A stretch of 64,000 nucleotides of DNA from Photobacterium angustum. Lineage in GTDB: Bacteria; Pseudomonadota; Gammaproteobacteria; Enterobacterales; Vibrionaceae. Shown here one piece after another: positions 55,360 to 64,000 of the stretch. The stretch covers positions 868,001 to 932,000 of the forward strand of contig NZ_MSCJ01000003.1 of the NCBI RefSeq assembly GCF_002954615.1. The letters are read 5' to 3'. The notes under the pieces were generated by a model. It had not been told where the DNA came from and did no database searches. It saw only the letters and a program-made list of their open reading frames with translations. Both the position numbers and the translations under genes were made by a program. Numbering within the stretch: the first letter of the stretch is position 1; every line of letters starts with the position of its first letter.

Positions 55360-57423
55360 ATGTTTTCTAAAAGCCAGCTGACGCTGTTAATTGGTGCGGT
55401 ACTTTCTGCACCTGTTGCTTATGCAGAATCAACAGAAGTTGATGAGCACATGGTAGTAACAGGGCGTGATTACGGTTATAAAGCCGATACTAATTCAACA
55501 GCGATGCGTATGGAGATGACTCAGCTAGAAACTCCAGGACAAGTTGCAGTAATTGATGAACAACTTATCGATGAACAGCGTGCGAGTACGCTAGGTGAGG
55601 TGTTAAAGAATGACTCATCAATTTCAGAAGGCTCCAAATCAACTAACCGTGAACGTTTTTACTTACGTGGTTTTGAACTAGGAAGTAGCAGTGGTTTCTT
55701 ACGTGACGGTGTTCAGCATTGGTCTCACTATCGTCAACCTATTGAGTTGTTAGAGCGTGTTGAAGTATTAAAAGGACCTTCTGGTTTACTATATGGTCAA
55801 TCAGCACCAGGTGGTCTGATCAATATGGTGTCTAAAAAGCCCACGTATGAAACTCAAGTTAATGTGAGTCAAGATATTGGCTCTAATAATCATACTCGTA
55901 CTGTTGCAGATGTCAGTGGTTCATTAAATGTTGATCAAACTTTACGTGCTCGTGCAATTATTGCCAAAGAGAATAAAGAGTCATGGCGAACCCGTTTTGA
56001 TGGTACATCAGTAGATACTGATCGTGTTGTTGGTGGTTTATTTATTGATTACGATATCAATGATAGCGTTATGTTATCTGCACATGTTGACCATACAGAT
56101 GAAACAGGTGATTTGGATAATGGTTCACGCGTTGATGAAAACGGTAATGTTATTGATCCCGATATTGTAAAAGATCAGAACTGGGCGAAAACAGATAATA
56201 AAGTCACAAATTACGGTTTAAACCTGAAAGCAAATTTGAACGATTCATGGGCATTGAATACAGGTATTAACCGTCAGTTCTATGAGCGTCAGCGAACTGA
56301 ATCAGATATTATTGCTGATGGTGAAAATAAATTTAAGTCTTCAGATCGTCATGATGAGTGGACTTTTGATACAGCATTTGTGGATTTCACTGGTGATATT
56401 GATGTTTTAGGTATGAATCATAAGTTGTTAGCCGGTATGAATGGTGTTCATTATGATTACAAGCGAGAATATGTTAGTCATACATTTGAAAGTGCAGATG
56501 GTCAAAATGGGTTTAATAAGCCTGCTGATTTAGATTATCGTAATGATGATAAAGTAGATCATTCAAAGAAAAAACAGTACGGATTATATCTACAAGACTT
56601 AGTGACGTTTAATGATCAATGGCAAGCGTTGGCAGGCGTTCGCTTTGCATACGATAAAGATATCTCAAGTAAAGGTGTAGAGAAAACTTATCACAATGTT
56701 TTGCCAAAATTTGGAATAACATATCACCCAACAGTAAATAGTTCTATTTATGGTGTGTATTCTGAAAGCTTTGAACCGATAGGTGATGTTTCAGATAAAG
56801 ATGATATCAATTACGGTAAATCTCAGAAACCTAAGCAAGGCAAACTATACGAGTTAGGTTCAAAAATTGAGTTGTTTGATAATAACTTAATGCTTTCAGG
56901 CGCATTGTTCCAAATTGAACAAGAAAACATGCAGATCACTGAAGATTTAGATGGTGGTGCAACTGAAACAACACAAGTTGGAAAGCAAGTACATAAAGGT
57001 ATTGAGTTATCAGCATCGGGGCAAGTGACTTCTGCTTTATCTGTAAATGCGTCTACAACAATTCTTGATGCTAAATACAAAAATGATCCAAGTCGTGAAG
57101 GTAAACAGCCTGTTGATGTTCCGGAGTTTACGGCAAGTGTTTGGACCAATTATGCATTTGAAAATGGCACTGATGTGAACTTGGGTGTTTTCCATGTAGG
57201 TTCTCGTTACGGTGATTCAGCAAATACGTTTAAGAAAGATGCATATACACGTGTTGATGTTGGTGTGGCACATACATACAAGTATGATGAAAAACTAGAT
57301 GTCATTGGCCGTATTAATGTTGAAAACCTACTTGATACTGATTACTTAGCTGGTGGTAGTAATAAAGGTGTTGTTGTTGGTGAAGGTCGTAACTTTATGG
57401 CAACGCTTGAGTTTAAATACTAA
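55360..57423 (+). CDS. TonB-dependent siderophore receptor
   Basis: 687 residues. A signal peptide (cleaved near YAES) is followed by a TonB-box-like segment (DEHMVVTG), a plug domain (QLETPGQVAVIDEQLIDEQ...ERFYLRGFELGSS..LLERVEVLKGPSGLLYGQSAPGGLINMVSKKP) and a 22-strand barrel ending in an aromatic residue (LEFKY). The plug motif groups it with siderophore receptors of the FhuA/FpvA type. A Fur-box-like site lies upstream and the TonB2 operon directly downstream. Confidence 0.92.
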   Translation: MFSKSQLTLLIGAVLSAPVAYAESTEVDEHMVVTGRDYGYKADTNSTAMRMEMTQLETPGQVAVIDEQLIDEQRASTLGEVLKNDSSISEGSKSTNRERFYLRGFELGSSSGFLRDGVQHWSHYRQPIELLERVEVLKGPSGLLYGQSAPGGLINMVSKKPTYETQVNVSQDIGSNNHTRTVADVSGSLNVDQTLRARAIIAKENKESWRTRFDGTSVDTDRVVGGLFIDYDINDSVMLSAHVDHTDETGDLDNGSRVDENGNVIDPDIVKDQNWAKTDNKVTNYGLNLKANLNDSWALNTGINRQFYERQRTESDIIADGENKFKSSDRHDEWTFDTAFVDFTGDIDVLGMNHKLLAGMNGVHYDYKREYVSHTFESADGQNGFNKPADLDYRNDDKVDHSKKKQYGLYLQDLVTFNDQWQALAGVRFAYDKDISSKGVEKTYHNVLPKFGITYHPTVNSSIYGVYSESFEPIGDVSDKDDINYGKSQKPKQGKLYELGSKIELFDNNLMLSGALFQIEQENMQITEDLDGGATETTQVGKQVHKGIELSASGQVTSALSVNASTTILDAKYKNDPSREGKQPVDVPEFTASVWTNYAFENGTDVNLGVFHVGSRYGDSANTFKKDAYTRVDVGVAHTYKYDEKLDVIGRINVENLLDTDYLAGGSNKGVVVGEGRNFMATLEFKY

Positions 57424-57577
57424 TTTGTAAAAATTGTAACTAAGGGGGAGCCGTTGCTTCCCCTTGTTGCGATTAAATGCTATTTCACTATTTTTGGTCG
57501 TTGTACGATTTAACTTTTTATTATTACTTCACTTTTTATTTTTTGCGATTAAAGATTACTCATTATTAAGTTTGATT

Positions 57578-58351
57578 ATGAATTTTATTAAAACCAGTTT
57601 AGCGGTTGTGATTTTAAGCATCACAACTGGGGTACAGGCATCGAGCCTTGATACCGCACGTTCTATTGAAAACAAAACCAATACGGCTTCAGCATTAAGC
57701 CAAGATAAGATTGATCGTAACGCTGATTCGGCTATCGCGATGAAAGCACAAATCGAGCAATTACAAGAAGAGCTTAAAAACCTGACGGTATATCACGATC
57801 ACCTTGCGCGTATGGTTGATAATCAAACCCAAGAAATGGCCTCTATTCATGAACAAATAGAGAACATTAAAGAGACGCGCCAAGGTGTTGTACCTTTGAT
57901 GTACCAAATGATTGATGGTTTATCGACTGTTGTTGAGCAAGATAAGCCTATCAAATATGAACAGCGTTTAGCGCGTATTGAAAAGTTGCAAACGATGATG
58001 TCGCAAGCTGATATTAGCGATGCAGAAAAATTCCGTCGTATTTTAGAAGCCTACCAGATTGAAATGGATTACGGCACGAAATTGGGTACGTACCAAGATA
58101 AAATCACGTTAGAAGACGGTAAAACAATCGAGGCTGATTTACTGTATCTCGGTCGTCTTGCATTTGTTGCTCGCAGCTTAAACGGTAGTCATTACTGGAG
58201 TTGGAACAGCAATAAACAGCAGTGGCTGGCGCTTGATACGAGTGAAGCTGCAAATATTGATAAAGCGTTTGCAATGGCAAATAAGCAAATTGCACCAAGC
58301 CTATTACGTTTACCTATTTCAGCAACCCTTGCTAACGTGGAGAGCAAATAA
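57578..58351 (+). CDS. DUF3450 family protein (TonB2 locus)
   Basis: 257 residues from ATG 57578; earlier in-frame starts give a hydrophobic extension and are rejected. There is a signal peptide (MNFIKTSLAVVILSITTGVQA), then a coiled coil (about 45-100) and a C-terminal beta domain (GRLAFVARSLNGSHYWSWN). DUF3450 proteins are encoded first in TonB2 operons and are thought to assist the inner-membrane complex in the periplasm. Its stop overlaps the ttpC start by one base. Confidence 0.85.
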   Translation: MNFIKTSLAVVILSITTGVQASSLDTARSIENKTNTASALSQDKIDRNADSAIAMKAQIEQLQEELKNLTVYHDHLARMVDNQTQEMASIHEQIENIKETRQGVVPLMYQMIDGLSTVVEQDKPIKYEQRLARIEKLQTMMSQADISDAEKFRRILEAYQIEMDYGTKLGTYQDKITLEDGKTIEADLLYLGRLAFVARSLNGSHYWSWNSNKQQWLALDTSEAANIDKAFAMANKQIAPSLLRLPISATLANVESK

Positions 58352-59718
58352 TGAAATTAAAAGCGTTAGCTATTGCACTATGTATGGCATCGGTTCCGTT
58401 CACAGCATCTGCAGAATCGGTTGTACAGCAAGCGAAACAAGAAAATGTCGCTCAGCAGCAACATAACGTGCAACGTGAAGCTGGATTTAGTCAAGAAGCA
58501 CAGAAAATTCGTCAACAACGTGATGCGTTATTAGCGCAGCGTAATACCTTAAAACAACAAACAGAATTACTGAGCCAAAGCTTTAGTACCAATGAAGCAG
58601 AACTCGCGAAATTAGAACAGCAACTTCAATTAGATTCTGGCAGTCTTGGTGAGCTATTTGGTGTAGTTCGCCAAACAGCAAAAGAATTAAAAGCTGAACA
58701 AAGTTACGCTGTCACTGGGGTTGATGTGACGAAATATATCCCGGTAGTTGACCAAATCGTTGACGCGAAAGCACTGCCGTCAATGCCGCAATTAAAAGGC
58801 TTGTGGCAAGCAATGGAATCACAAATCGTTGCAAGCGGTGAGTTGGCAAAAGTGAACGTACCATTTATTAATGGTGATGGTGAGCAAACCACAGAAAAAG
58901 CATTGCGTTTAGGCGCATTAGGCCTAGTAGCTGATCAGGGGTATTTAAAGTGGGATGGCCCTCGCCATCTTGCAACGGCTTATCAACAACAACCTGAAAA
59001 TGGCCCACAACTTTCAGATTTAGCTGCAATAGCGGCTGCAGGTAGTGAAAGTATTACTCTTGATCCTTCTCGTGGTGTGATGTTAGAGCAATTAGCTAAT
59101 GCACCTACGCTGGAAGATCGTCTAACAGCAGGTGGTGTGGTCGGTAAAATTATTCTACTTCTACTAGCTATTGGTGCGGGTATTGCCATTTTCCGTGGTG
59201 TTAAATTAGCGATTATTAACCGTCAAATTAAGCAACAATTAAAAAATCCAACTCAAGCAGGAAATAACCCACTGGGTCGTATTCTTGCTGTGTATAACAA
59301 AGAGCAAAATCGTAGCGTAGAAGCGTTAGAATTACGTTTACTTGAAGCGATTGTTGATGAGCAACAAGGACTAGAAAAAGGCTTATCGATGCTAAAACTG
59401 TTTGCGGCTTTAGCGCCAATGTTAGGCTTACTGGGTACGGTGACTGGTATGATTGAAACCTTCCAAGTTATCACGCAGTTTGGTAATGGTGATCCTAAAG
59501 TGATGGCGGGTGGTATTTCAATGGCATTGGTAACGACCGTTCTAGGTTTGATAGCCGCGATGCCTTTATTACTGGCTCATAATGTATTAAGTACACAAGC
59601 TGAAAATATTCGATTGATCCTTGAAAAACAAGGTATCAGCTTAGTTGCTCAGCAAGCTGAAAAAAACGAATCTTCTCAGGCATCTAACCGTAACGTATTA
59701 GCAGAACAGGCAGCATAA
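58351..59718 (+). CDS. ttpC: TtpC, ExbB-like proton-channel protein of the TonB2 complex
   Basis: 455 residues. It has a signal peptide (MKLKALAIALCMASVPFTASA), a long periplasmic coiled coil (~25-110) and a mixed domain, then three membrane helices and the MotA/TolQ/ExbB channel block (LFAALAPMLGLLGTVTGMIETFQVITQ, ISMALVTTVLGLIAAMPLLLAHN). TtpC proteins are specific to TonB2 systems of marine Vibrionaceae and required for siderophore uptake there. Fused periplasmic part and ExbB core are both intact. Confidence 0.9.
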   Translation: MKLKALAIALCMASVPFTASAESVVQQAKQENVAQQQHNVQREAGFSQEAQKIRQQRDALLAQRNTLKQQTELLSQSFSTNEAELAKLEQQLQLDSGSLGELFGVVRQTAKELKAEQSYAVTGVDVTKYIPVVDQIVDAKALPSMPQLKGLWQAMESQIVASGELAKVNVPFINGDGEQTTEKALRLGALGLVADQGYLKWDGPRHLATAYQQQPENGPQLSDLAAIAAAGSESITLDPSRGVMLEQLANAPTLEDRLTAGGVVGKIILLLLAIGAGIAIFRGVKLAIINRQIKQQLKNPTQAGNNPLGRILAVYNKEQNRSVEALELRLLEAIVDEQQGLEKGLSMLKLFAALAPMLGLLGTVTGMIETFQVITQFGNGDPKVMAGGISMALVTTVLGLIAAMPLLLAHNVLSTQAENIRLILEKQGISLVAQQAEKNESSQASNRNVLAEQAA

Positions 59719-60251
59719 TGGACTTCAGCTTATTACATGGCTGGTGGTTTTCGCTTTCTCATTTTATGGCGCAAGGTGGCGCCATATTATGGTGGCTTGC
59801 TGCGGTTGTTGCGCTATGTTGGCTTTTGGTTATTGAACGAGTGATTTATTTATTCTTCTATTTTCCAAAGCAAAAAGAGCAGTGGTTAACTAGCTGGATG
59901 GCTCGTAAAGATCATTCCTCTTGGCATGCATGTGCAATTCGTGATGGCTGGCTTAATGAAGCGAAAATTGCCCTTAATCAGAATTTAAATTTTATCAAAG
60001 TATTAGTCGCAATCTGCCCTATGCTAGGTTTACTTGGTACAGTGACGGGGATGATTTCTGTCTTTGATGTAATGGCGACGCAAGGTAGTAGTCAACCTCG
60101 TTTAATGGCATCCGGCATTTCTTTAGCTACATTGCCAACAATGGCAGGGATGGTTGCGGCCTTAGCGGGTATGTTTGTTCACGCACGTTTATCTAAAGCT
60201 TGTCAGATGCGTGAGTTTAAATTAGAAAAATTATTAAGGAGTCAGCAATGA
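59718..60251 (+). CDS. exbB: ExbB2 proton-channel subunit
   Basis: 177 residues, three membrane helices, and MLGLLGTVTGMISVFDVMA plus ISLATLPTMAGMVAALAGMFVHARL, the ExbB core. It is shorter than ExbB1, as usual for ExbB2. Its ATG overlaps the ttpC stop and its stop overlaps exbD by four bases (ATGA). Confidence 0.9.
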   Translation: MDFSLLHGWWFSLSHFMAQGGAILWWLAAVVALCWLLVIERVIYLFFYFPKQKEQWLTSWMARKDHSSWHACAIRDGWLNEAKIALNQNLNFIKVLVAICPMLGLLGTVTGMISVFDVMATQGSSQPRLMASGISLATLPTMAGMVAALAGMFVHARLSKACQMREFKLEKLLRSQQ

Positions 60252-60652
60252 GACTCAGCCGCCGTTCTTCAAATCGAGAAGATGCACAAATTGATTTAAC
60301 ATCAATGCTCGATATCGTATTTATTATGCTGATTTTCTTTATTGTAACGAGTTCGTTTGTACGTGAATCAGGCGTAGAAGTTAACCGACCTCAAGCAAGC
60401 CACGTGGTAAGCCAAAAAGATGCTGGGATCTTTGTTGCAATTACCTCAGCAAATGATGTTTATATAGATAAACGTGTTGTTGATGTAGAACGTGTTCAAG
60501 CAACATTAGAACATATGCTTACAGAGCAACCTGATGCTTCTTTAGTGATCCAAGCGGATGAACATGCCTATAACGGTACTGTGGTTAAAGTGATGGATGC
60601 AGCAAAAGGAGCAGGGATCAAAAATATCGCATTGGCGGCGGAGAAAAATTAA
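60248..60652 (+). CDS. exbD: ExbD2 subunit
   Basis: 134 residues. One N-terminal membrane helix follows the pore Asp region LTSMLDIVFIMLIFFIVTSSFV (Asp in MLD), and the periplasmic domain carries the typical ExbD fold (VYIDKRVVD, SLVIQADEHAYNGTVVKVMDAAKGAGI). It links ExbB2 to TonB2. Confidence 0.9.
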   Translation: MRLSRRSSNREDAQIDLTSMLDIVFIMLIFFIVTSSFVRESGVEVNRPQASHVVSQKDAGIFVAITSANDVYIDKRVVDVERVQATLEHMLTEQPDASLVIQADEHAYNGTVVKVMDAAKGAGIKNIALAAEKN

Positions 60653-61308
60653 TGATCCGTCTTTTAATGGCTTTTCCATTAGCTATTGTTGTAGCGTTAG
60701 GACTTTTTACTTTTATGGCATGGATGGTAGATAACGGGAATTACCAAAAGCCAGATGATAAAGAAGTGCTAGCGTTCAACATGGTAATGATGGAGCAAGA
60801 GCAAGCGCCTCAACGGCGACAGCGTGCGGTACCACCACCACCTGAAACACCAGAGCCACCACCAGAAGCAAAGCCGGTATCATCAAGAACTGCAACAGCA
60901 AGTGTTCAACCAGTTGCGTCTACGACAAGCTTAGGATTGGATACAGCTGTTACAGGCTTATCGATCAATATGCCGAAATTTAGTGATTTCAGCAGTGCAT
61001 CAAATGCGGTAGGTGAGCCGACTATCGGTCAGAGTCAGCAAGCTATGCCATTGTATCGTGTTGAGCCAAGGTATCCGCCCCGCGCGCTAAAACAAGGTAA
61101 AGAAGGTTACGTAATACTGAAATTCACGATTGATCCTCAAGGCCGACCAATCGATATTGCAGTGCTTGAAGCAAAACCTAATCGTTTATTTAATAAAGAA
61201 GCGATACGTGCATTGCGTAAATGGAAGTACCAACCACAAGTACAAAATGGCAGTGCTGTATCGCAGCCAGGTCAGACGGTACGTTTAGAATTTAAGTTGA
61301 ATAAATGA
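60652..61308 (+). CDS. tonB: TonB2 energy transducer
   Basis: 218 residues. It has an N-terminal membrane helix (8-28), a short proline-rich spacer (PPPPETPEPPPEAKP, about 60-75), and the C-terminal TonB domain (LYRVEPRYPPRALKQGKEGYVILKFTIDPQGRPIDIAVLEAKP..FNKEAIRALRKWKYQPQ). The spacer is shorter than in TonB1, as expected for TonB2. Its stop overlaps the next start. Confidence 0.92.
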   Translation: MIRLLMAFPLAIVVALGLFTFMAWMVDNGNYQKPDDKEVLAFNMVMMEQEQAPQRRQRAVPPPPETPEPPPEAKPVSSRTATASVQPVASTTSLGLDTAVTGLSINMPKFSDFSSASNAVGEPTIGQSQQAMPLYRVEPRYPPRALKQGKEGYVILKFTIDPQGRPIDIAVLEAKPNRLFNKEAIRALRKWKYQPQVQNGSAVSQPGQTVRLEFKLNK

Positions 61309-62492
61309 TGAAAAGATTAGCATTTATTATCGCTTTAACCGCCGCAGCGAGTTTGCCTTTATCATCCGCTTACGCGGGAGGTAAATTGTCGCAGTCGATT
61401 GCCGTTAAGGTTCAAAAAGCGAATAACTTACAGCTTGATGATAAGGTTAATCAGGCGATTGATTTACTTGTCTCTTTAAAGCCGATAGAGCCTTATGACA
61501 AAGCATTCGTTCAGCGTATGTTGGGCGTGTTTTATTGGCAGCAGGGTAACCCATCAAAAGCGATAAGCAATTTATCTAAAGCGGTTAAAAGTGGCTTATT
61601 GCAAGATGATCAAGCGTGGGTTACTCAGCGTATGCTGGCTGATATTTTACTTTCTGAGCAAAAATACAGCCAAGCATTGCCGCATTACTATCAGCTTACA
61701 AAGCGTATACCAAAATCACAAAAGGGCTATGAACTATGGTTGCGAATAGCTCAATCACATTATCAATTGAGCCAGTGGTCAAAAGTCCTCTCTGCAATGA
61801 AACGCTACGATGGCTATAAACGCAAAGATGAAATGTCTCCGTTGTCGATTAAGCTGGGTGCTCAGTTACAATTAAAGCATTGGAATGGTGCAACATCGAC
61901 ATTAAATCGTTTAATTGCGATAGAGCCAACTAAGCTCAATTGGTGGCAGCAATTAGCCAATATACAATTGCGAGCAGGGAAACCTGCAGATGCATTGAGT
62001 ACATTAAAATTAGCAAAATATCAAGGTGTTAAGTTAACGCAGCAGGATTTACACCGCCTAGCGCAACTGTATGCTCAGCGTGGTATTCCTGAACGTGCTG
62101 CCAAACAAATAGCTGAACTGGACGGTGCAACAACCAGTACAAGATTGCTTGTTGAGCAAGCAAATTACTGGCAGATGGCAAGAGAGTGGCAAAGTGCTAT
62201 CAATATTTGGGAGAAAGCTGCACAGCGTAATAATCGTTATCGTTGGCAACTTGCACAATTGTTGTTGCAGGAAGGGCAATATCAAAAAGCGTTAACTGAG
62301 CTTAATAAGGTTAAGCGTAAAGATAAACAGTCTGATGTTGAGTTGGCGAAAGTCCGTGCGTATTACAAGCTAAATAACTTCGATAAAGCGATTATTCATG
62401 CCAAACAGGCAAATAATATTAAGCCTTCATCGGCAGCATCGAGCTGGATAAAATATTTATCACAAATGCGTGAAATGGAACAAGCTAGCTAA
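61305..62492 (+). CDS. TPR-repeat protein of the TonB2 operon
   Basis: 395 residues. There is a signal peptide (MMKRLAFIIALTAAASLPLSSAYA), then repeated helical TPR units (about 40-390; for example FYWQQGNPSKAISNLSKAV, ADILLSEQKYSQALPHYYQL, YKLNNFDKAIIHAKQANNI). It is a periplasmic partner regularly encoded last in this operon, required in some vibrios for TonB2-dependent uptake as I recall. A strong terminator follows. Confidence 0.85.
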   Translation: MMKRLAFIIALTAAASLPLSSAYAGGKLSQSIAVKVQKANNLQLDDKVNQAIDLLVSLKPIEPYDKAFVQRMLGVFYWQQGNPSKAISNLSKAVKSGLLQDDQAWVTQRMLADILLSEQKYSQALPHYYQLTKRIPKSQKGYELWLRIAQSHYQLSQWSKVLSAMKRYDGYKRKDEMSPLSIKLGAQLQLKHWNGATSTLNRLIAIEPTKLNWWQQLANIQLRAGKPADALSTLKLAKYQGVKLTQQDLHRLAQLYAQRGIPERAAKQIAELDGATTSTRLLVEQANYWQMAREWQSAINIWEKAAQRNNRYRWQLAQLLLQEGQYQKALTELNKVKRKDKQSDVELAKVRAYYKLNNFDKAIIHAKQANNIKPSSAASSWIKYLSQMREMEQAS

Positions 62493-62520
62493 ATACTTTA
62501 TTTGTATTTAATCCTGAGCT

Positions 62521-62577
62521 AATCAAAAAAATGAGTGCGTTAACTTACTAATCATAAGTTAACCACTCATTTTTGAT
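62521..62577. terminator. Convergent terminator (TonB2 operon / TauE-like gene)
   Basis: ATGAGTG-GTTAACTTA ... TAAGTTAAC-CACTCAT inverted repeat with flanking AATCAAAAA/TTTTTGATT, one of the longest stems in the window. Confidence 0.9.
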
Positions 62578-62596
62578 TCTAGTTAACGAGCTTGGT

Positions 62597-63406
62597 TTAG
62601 CTAAGCACCATATTTGTCGCCATTGCTAATAATAATGCTGAGAAGATTTTTTTAATGATTGGTACAGGTAAATAGTTTGTTGCCTTAGCACCTAGCGGAG
62701 CGGTAAACCAAGAAGTACAAACAATACCGAATAATGCGGGTAGATAAACAAAACCTGCAAAGCCATCAGTAATAGAAAGATAGCTAATGCCTGAGCTGAC
62801 ATAACCGATAGAGCCAAAGAGTGCGATAACAATGCCACAAGCAGAAGCACAACCGATAGCTTTCTTCATATCGAGAGAGAAGAAGGTTAACAAAGGCACC
62901 AACAGTGCGCCGCCGCCAATACCAATCATGGCTGACAATCCGCCAGTAATTGTTGTTAAAAAGGTAAGAACAAAATTGTTTGGCATGTTACGTGTTGTTG
63001 TCGTTTCTTTTTTTGTACTGCTATAAAACATCTTAAATGCAATGAGTGCAACACTTACCGCAAATATAATACGAACAATATTACCCGGTAATAGGGCAGC
63101 TAAAAATCCACTGATGAGTGCACCTAAGGCAACACCTGTCATTATCCATGGTGCTAGGTTCCAAGGTACATTGCCATTTTTGTGGTGAGCGATGGCAGAA
63201 GATGTTGAAGTGAATAATATGGATGCTAGGGATGTAGCAATAGCGACGATAACCACTTGTTCAGGTGGTAAAATGGCGAAATGAAGCAAGATAATACTCA
63301 GAATTGGTACTATAACAAGTCCTCCTCCTATACCTAATAATCCTGCCAAAAAACCAACACCACTGCCGAGTAAAGCGCAGTATATTATTAACAATAATTC
63401 ATTCAT
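62597..63406 (-). CDS. TauE/SafE family sulfite/anion exporter
   Basis: 269 residues and eight membrane helices; two repeats with GSGVGFLAGLLGIGGGLVIVPIL and GGLSAMIGIGGGALLVPLLTFF, the family hallmark. It probably exports sulfite, sulfonate-derived or organo-sulfur acids. Divergent from mesX, which is in methionine synthesis, so a sulfur link is plausible. Confidence 0.88.
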   Translation of the reverse strand: MNELLLIIYCALLGSGVGFLAGLLGIGGGLVIVPILSIILLHFAILPPEQVVIVAIATSLASILFTSTSSAIAHHKNGNVPWNLAPWIMTGVALGALISGFLAALLPGNIVRIIFAVSVALIAFKMFYSSTKKETTTTRNMPNNFVLTFLTTITGGLSAMIGIGGGALLVPLLTFFSLDMKKAIGCASACGIVIALFGSIGYVSSGISYLSITDGFAGFVYLPALFGIVCTSWFTAPLGAKATNYLPVPIIKKIFSALLLAMATNMVLS

Positions 63407-63654
63407 CTCTTTGTCTTCTTATATGTGGTTAGCGGTTAACGCATTGAATAAAAATAGATATCCTTTCTATGTGACGAGAACTATAACTTACAAATTTGTA
63501 ACAACTCAAACGTAACCACTTGAATTTTTTTCATGTTGATAGTGAAAGAAATACGCTTTTATTGATCGAATACTCTACGTATAAATAAATACAGACAACT
63601 CGACAGCTTCTACGAACGTCATCATTTATTTCAGCTAATAGGATATCGGTCGCC

Positions 63655-64000
63655 ATGAATAACGATTTTACATTTACAATAAATAAGACTGGCCTTGATG
63701 AAAATTATCATCCCGCTAGCAATACGCGTATTACTACCAATTTCGCTAATTTAGCGAGAGGGGAAAGTCGTCAACAGAACTTACGCAATGCGTTAAAGAT
63801 GATCGATAATAGCTTTAATGCTTTAGCGAATTGGGATAACCCCGAAGGTGATCGTTATTCTATTGAGCTGGAAATTGTGTCGGTTGATATTGATATTGAA
63901 GGCAATGGTCAATCATTCCCATCGATTGAAGTATTAAAGACCCACATTATAGATAATCAAACCAATCAGCGTATTGAAGGGATTGTCGGTAATAACTTTT
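63655..64000 (+). CDS. mesX: MesX (DUF1852), 5' part; 3' end outside window
   Basis: At least 115 residues, open to the window edge. The N-terminus (NNDFTFTINKTGLDENYHPASNTRITTNFANLARGE, LRNALKMIDNSFNALANWDNP.GDRYSIELEI) is the DUF1852 signature. By published work on folate-independent methionine synthases, MesX is required with the adjacent MesD (a core MetE-like enzyme); mesD should therefore lie just downstream. AGGA precedes the ATG. Confidence 0.85.
   Translation, partial: MNNDFTFTINKTGLDENYHPASNTRITTNFANLARGESRQQNLRNALKMIDNSFNALANWDNPEGDRYSIELEIVSVDIDIEGNGQSFPSIEVLKTHIIDNQTNQRIEGIVGNNF

Noticed and set aside
56823..57149. 108-codon frame antisense to the TonB-dependent receptor
   Set aside because: A shadow of the barrel-coding strand; no ribosome site or family.
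60830..60880. Repeat-rich stretch in tonB
   Set aside because: This is the proline-rich spacer expected in TonB, not a CRISPR or mobile repeat.
63407..63654. Possible Met-box or SAM riboswitch upstream of mesX
   Set aside because: No AGACGTCT-like site and no riboswitch core could be identified; only an AACGTC fragment was found.
1..64000. CRISPR arrays, rRNA or tRNA genes, complete IS elements
   Set aside because: No regularly spaced repeats, cloverleaf-like stretch or intact transposase was seen on either strand by eye.

Overview
The window looks like a chromosomal segment of a marine gammaproteobacterium of the Vibrionaceae, most probably Photobacterium. This rests on protein families rather than a database search: a complete TonB2-type energy-transduction operon with TtpC, two tandem OmpA-type porins around menI and a DUF3389 gene, DUF3450, MesX (DUF1852), an AT-rich base composition, and a palindromic element of a type common in Photobacterium and Vibrio.

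Layout. 0-10.6 kb is mostly housekeeping or envelope: the end of a coiled-coil protein, an FAD oxidoreductase, two OmpA paralogues, menI, an orphan RodA, a ROK sugar kinase, an MFS exporter and the ribosome-assembly GTPase RbgA. 11.0-18.0 kb is a markedly AT-rich divergent cluster that I read as an undescribed small-molecule biosynthetic locus. It encodes a PNPOx-like/haem-oxygenase-like diiron oxidase fusion, a membrane desaturase/hydroxylase, a 2Fe-2S ferredoxin, a 2-oxoglutarate/Fe(II) amino-acid-type hydroxylase, a GNAT acetyltransferase, a ThiF/E1-like adenylating enzyme, a LysR regulator and a second (type 2) ArgC. No NRPS, PKS, carrier protein or exporter is visible. 18.1-22.0 kb is a chaperone-usher fimbrial operon whose usher is split by a frameshift in a run of nine A/T.

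22-38.7 kb holds a YccS-like FUSC protein, a chemoreceptor, a LysR/SDR divergent pair, ModE, an FMN-dependent alpha-hydroxyacid dehydrogenase, a zinc-finger-like protein, an integrase remnant, an RhtB exporter, a TldD/TldE pair preceded by a COG0523 metallochaperone, and an HExxH lipoprotein. A palindromic MITE-like element lies at 38.8-39.1 kb. 39-55 kb contains a second FUSC protein; a SutR/YdcN-like XRE-cupin regulator divergent from a BenE transporter, with three near-identical palindromes between them; a BCCT carrier; a KTSC protein; a RelA/SpoT-domain protein; a PACE efflux pump; a DoxX-pirin-azoreductase operon divergent from a YhaJ-like LysR; a dCache chemoreceptor; and small conserved proteins.

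55.1-62.5 kb is an iron-uptake unit: a Fur-box-like site, a TonB-dependent receptor, then DUF3450, TtpC, ExbB, ExbD, TonB and a TPR protein in one tightly overlapping operon. The window ends with a TauE/SafE exporter and the 5' part of mesX. All identifications come from reading the sequence; no alignments or searches were run.
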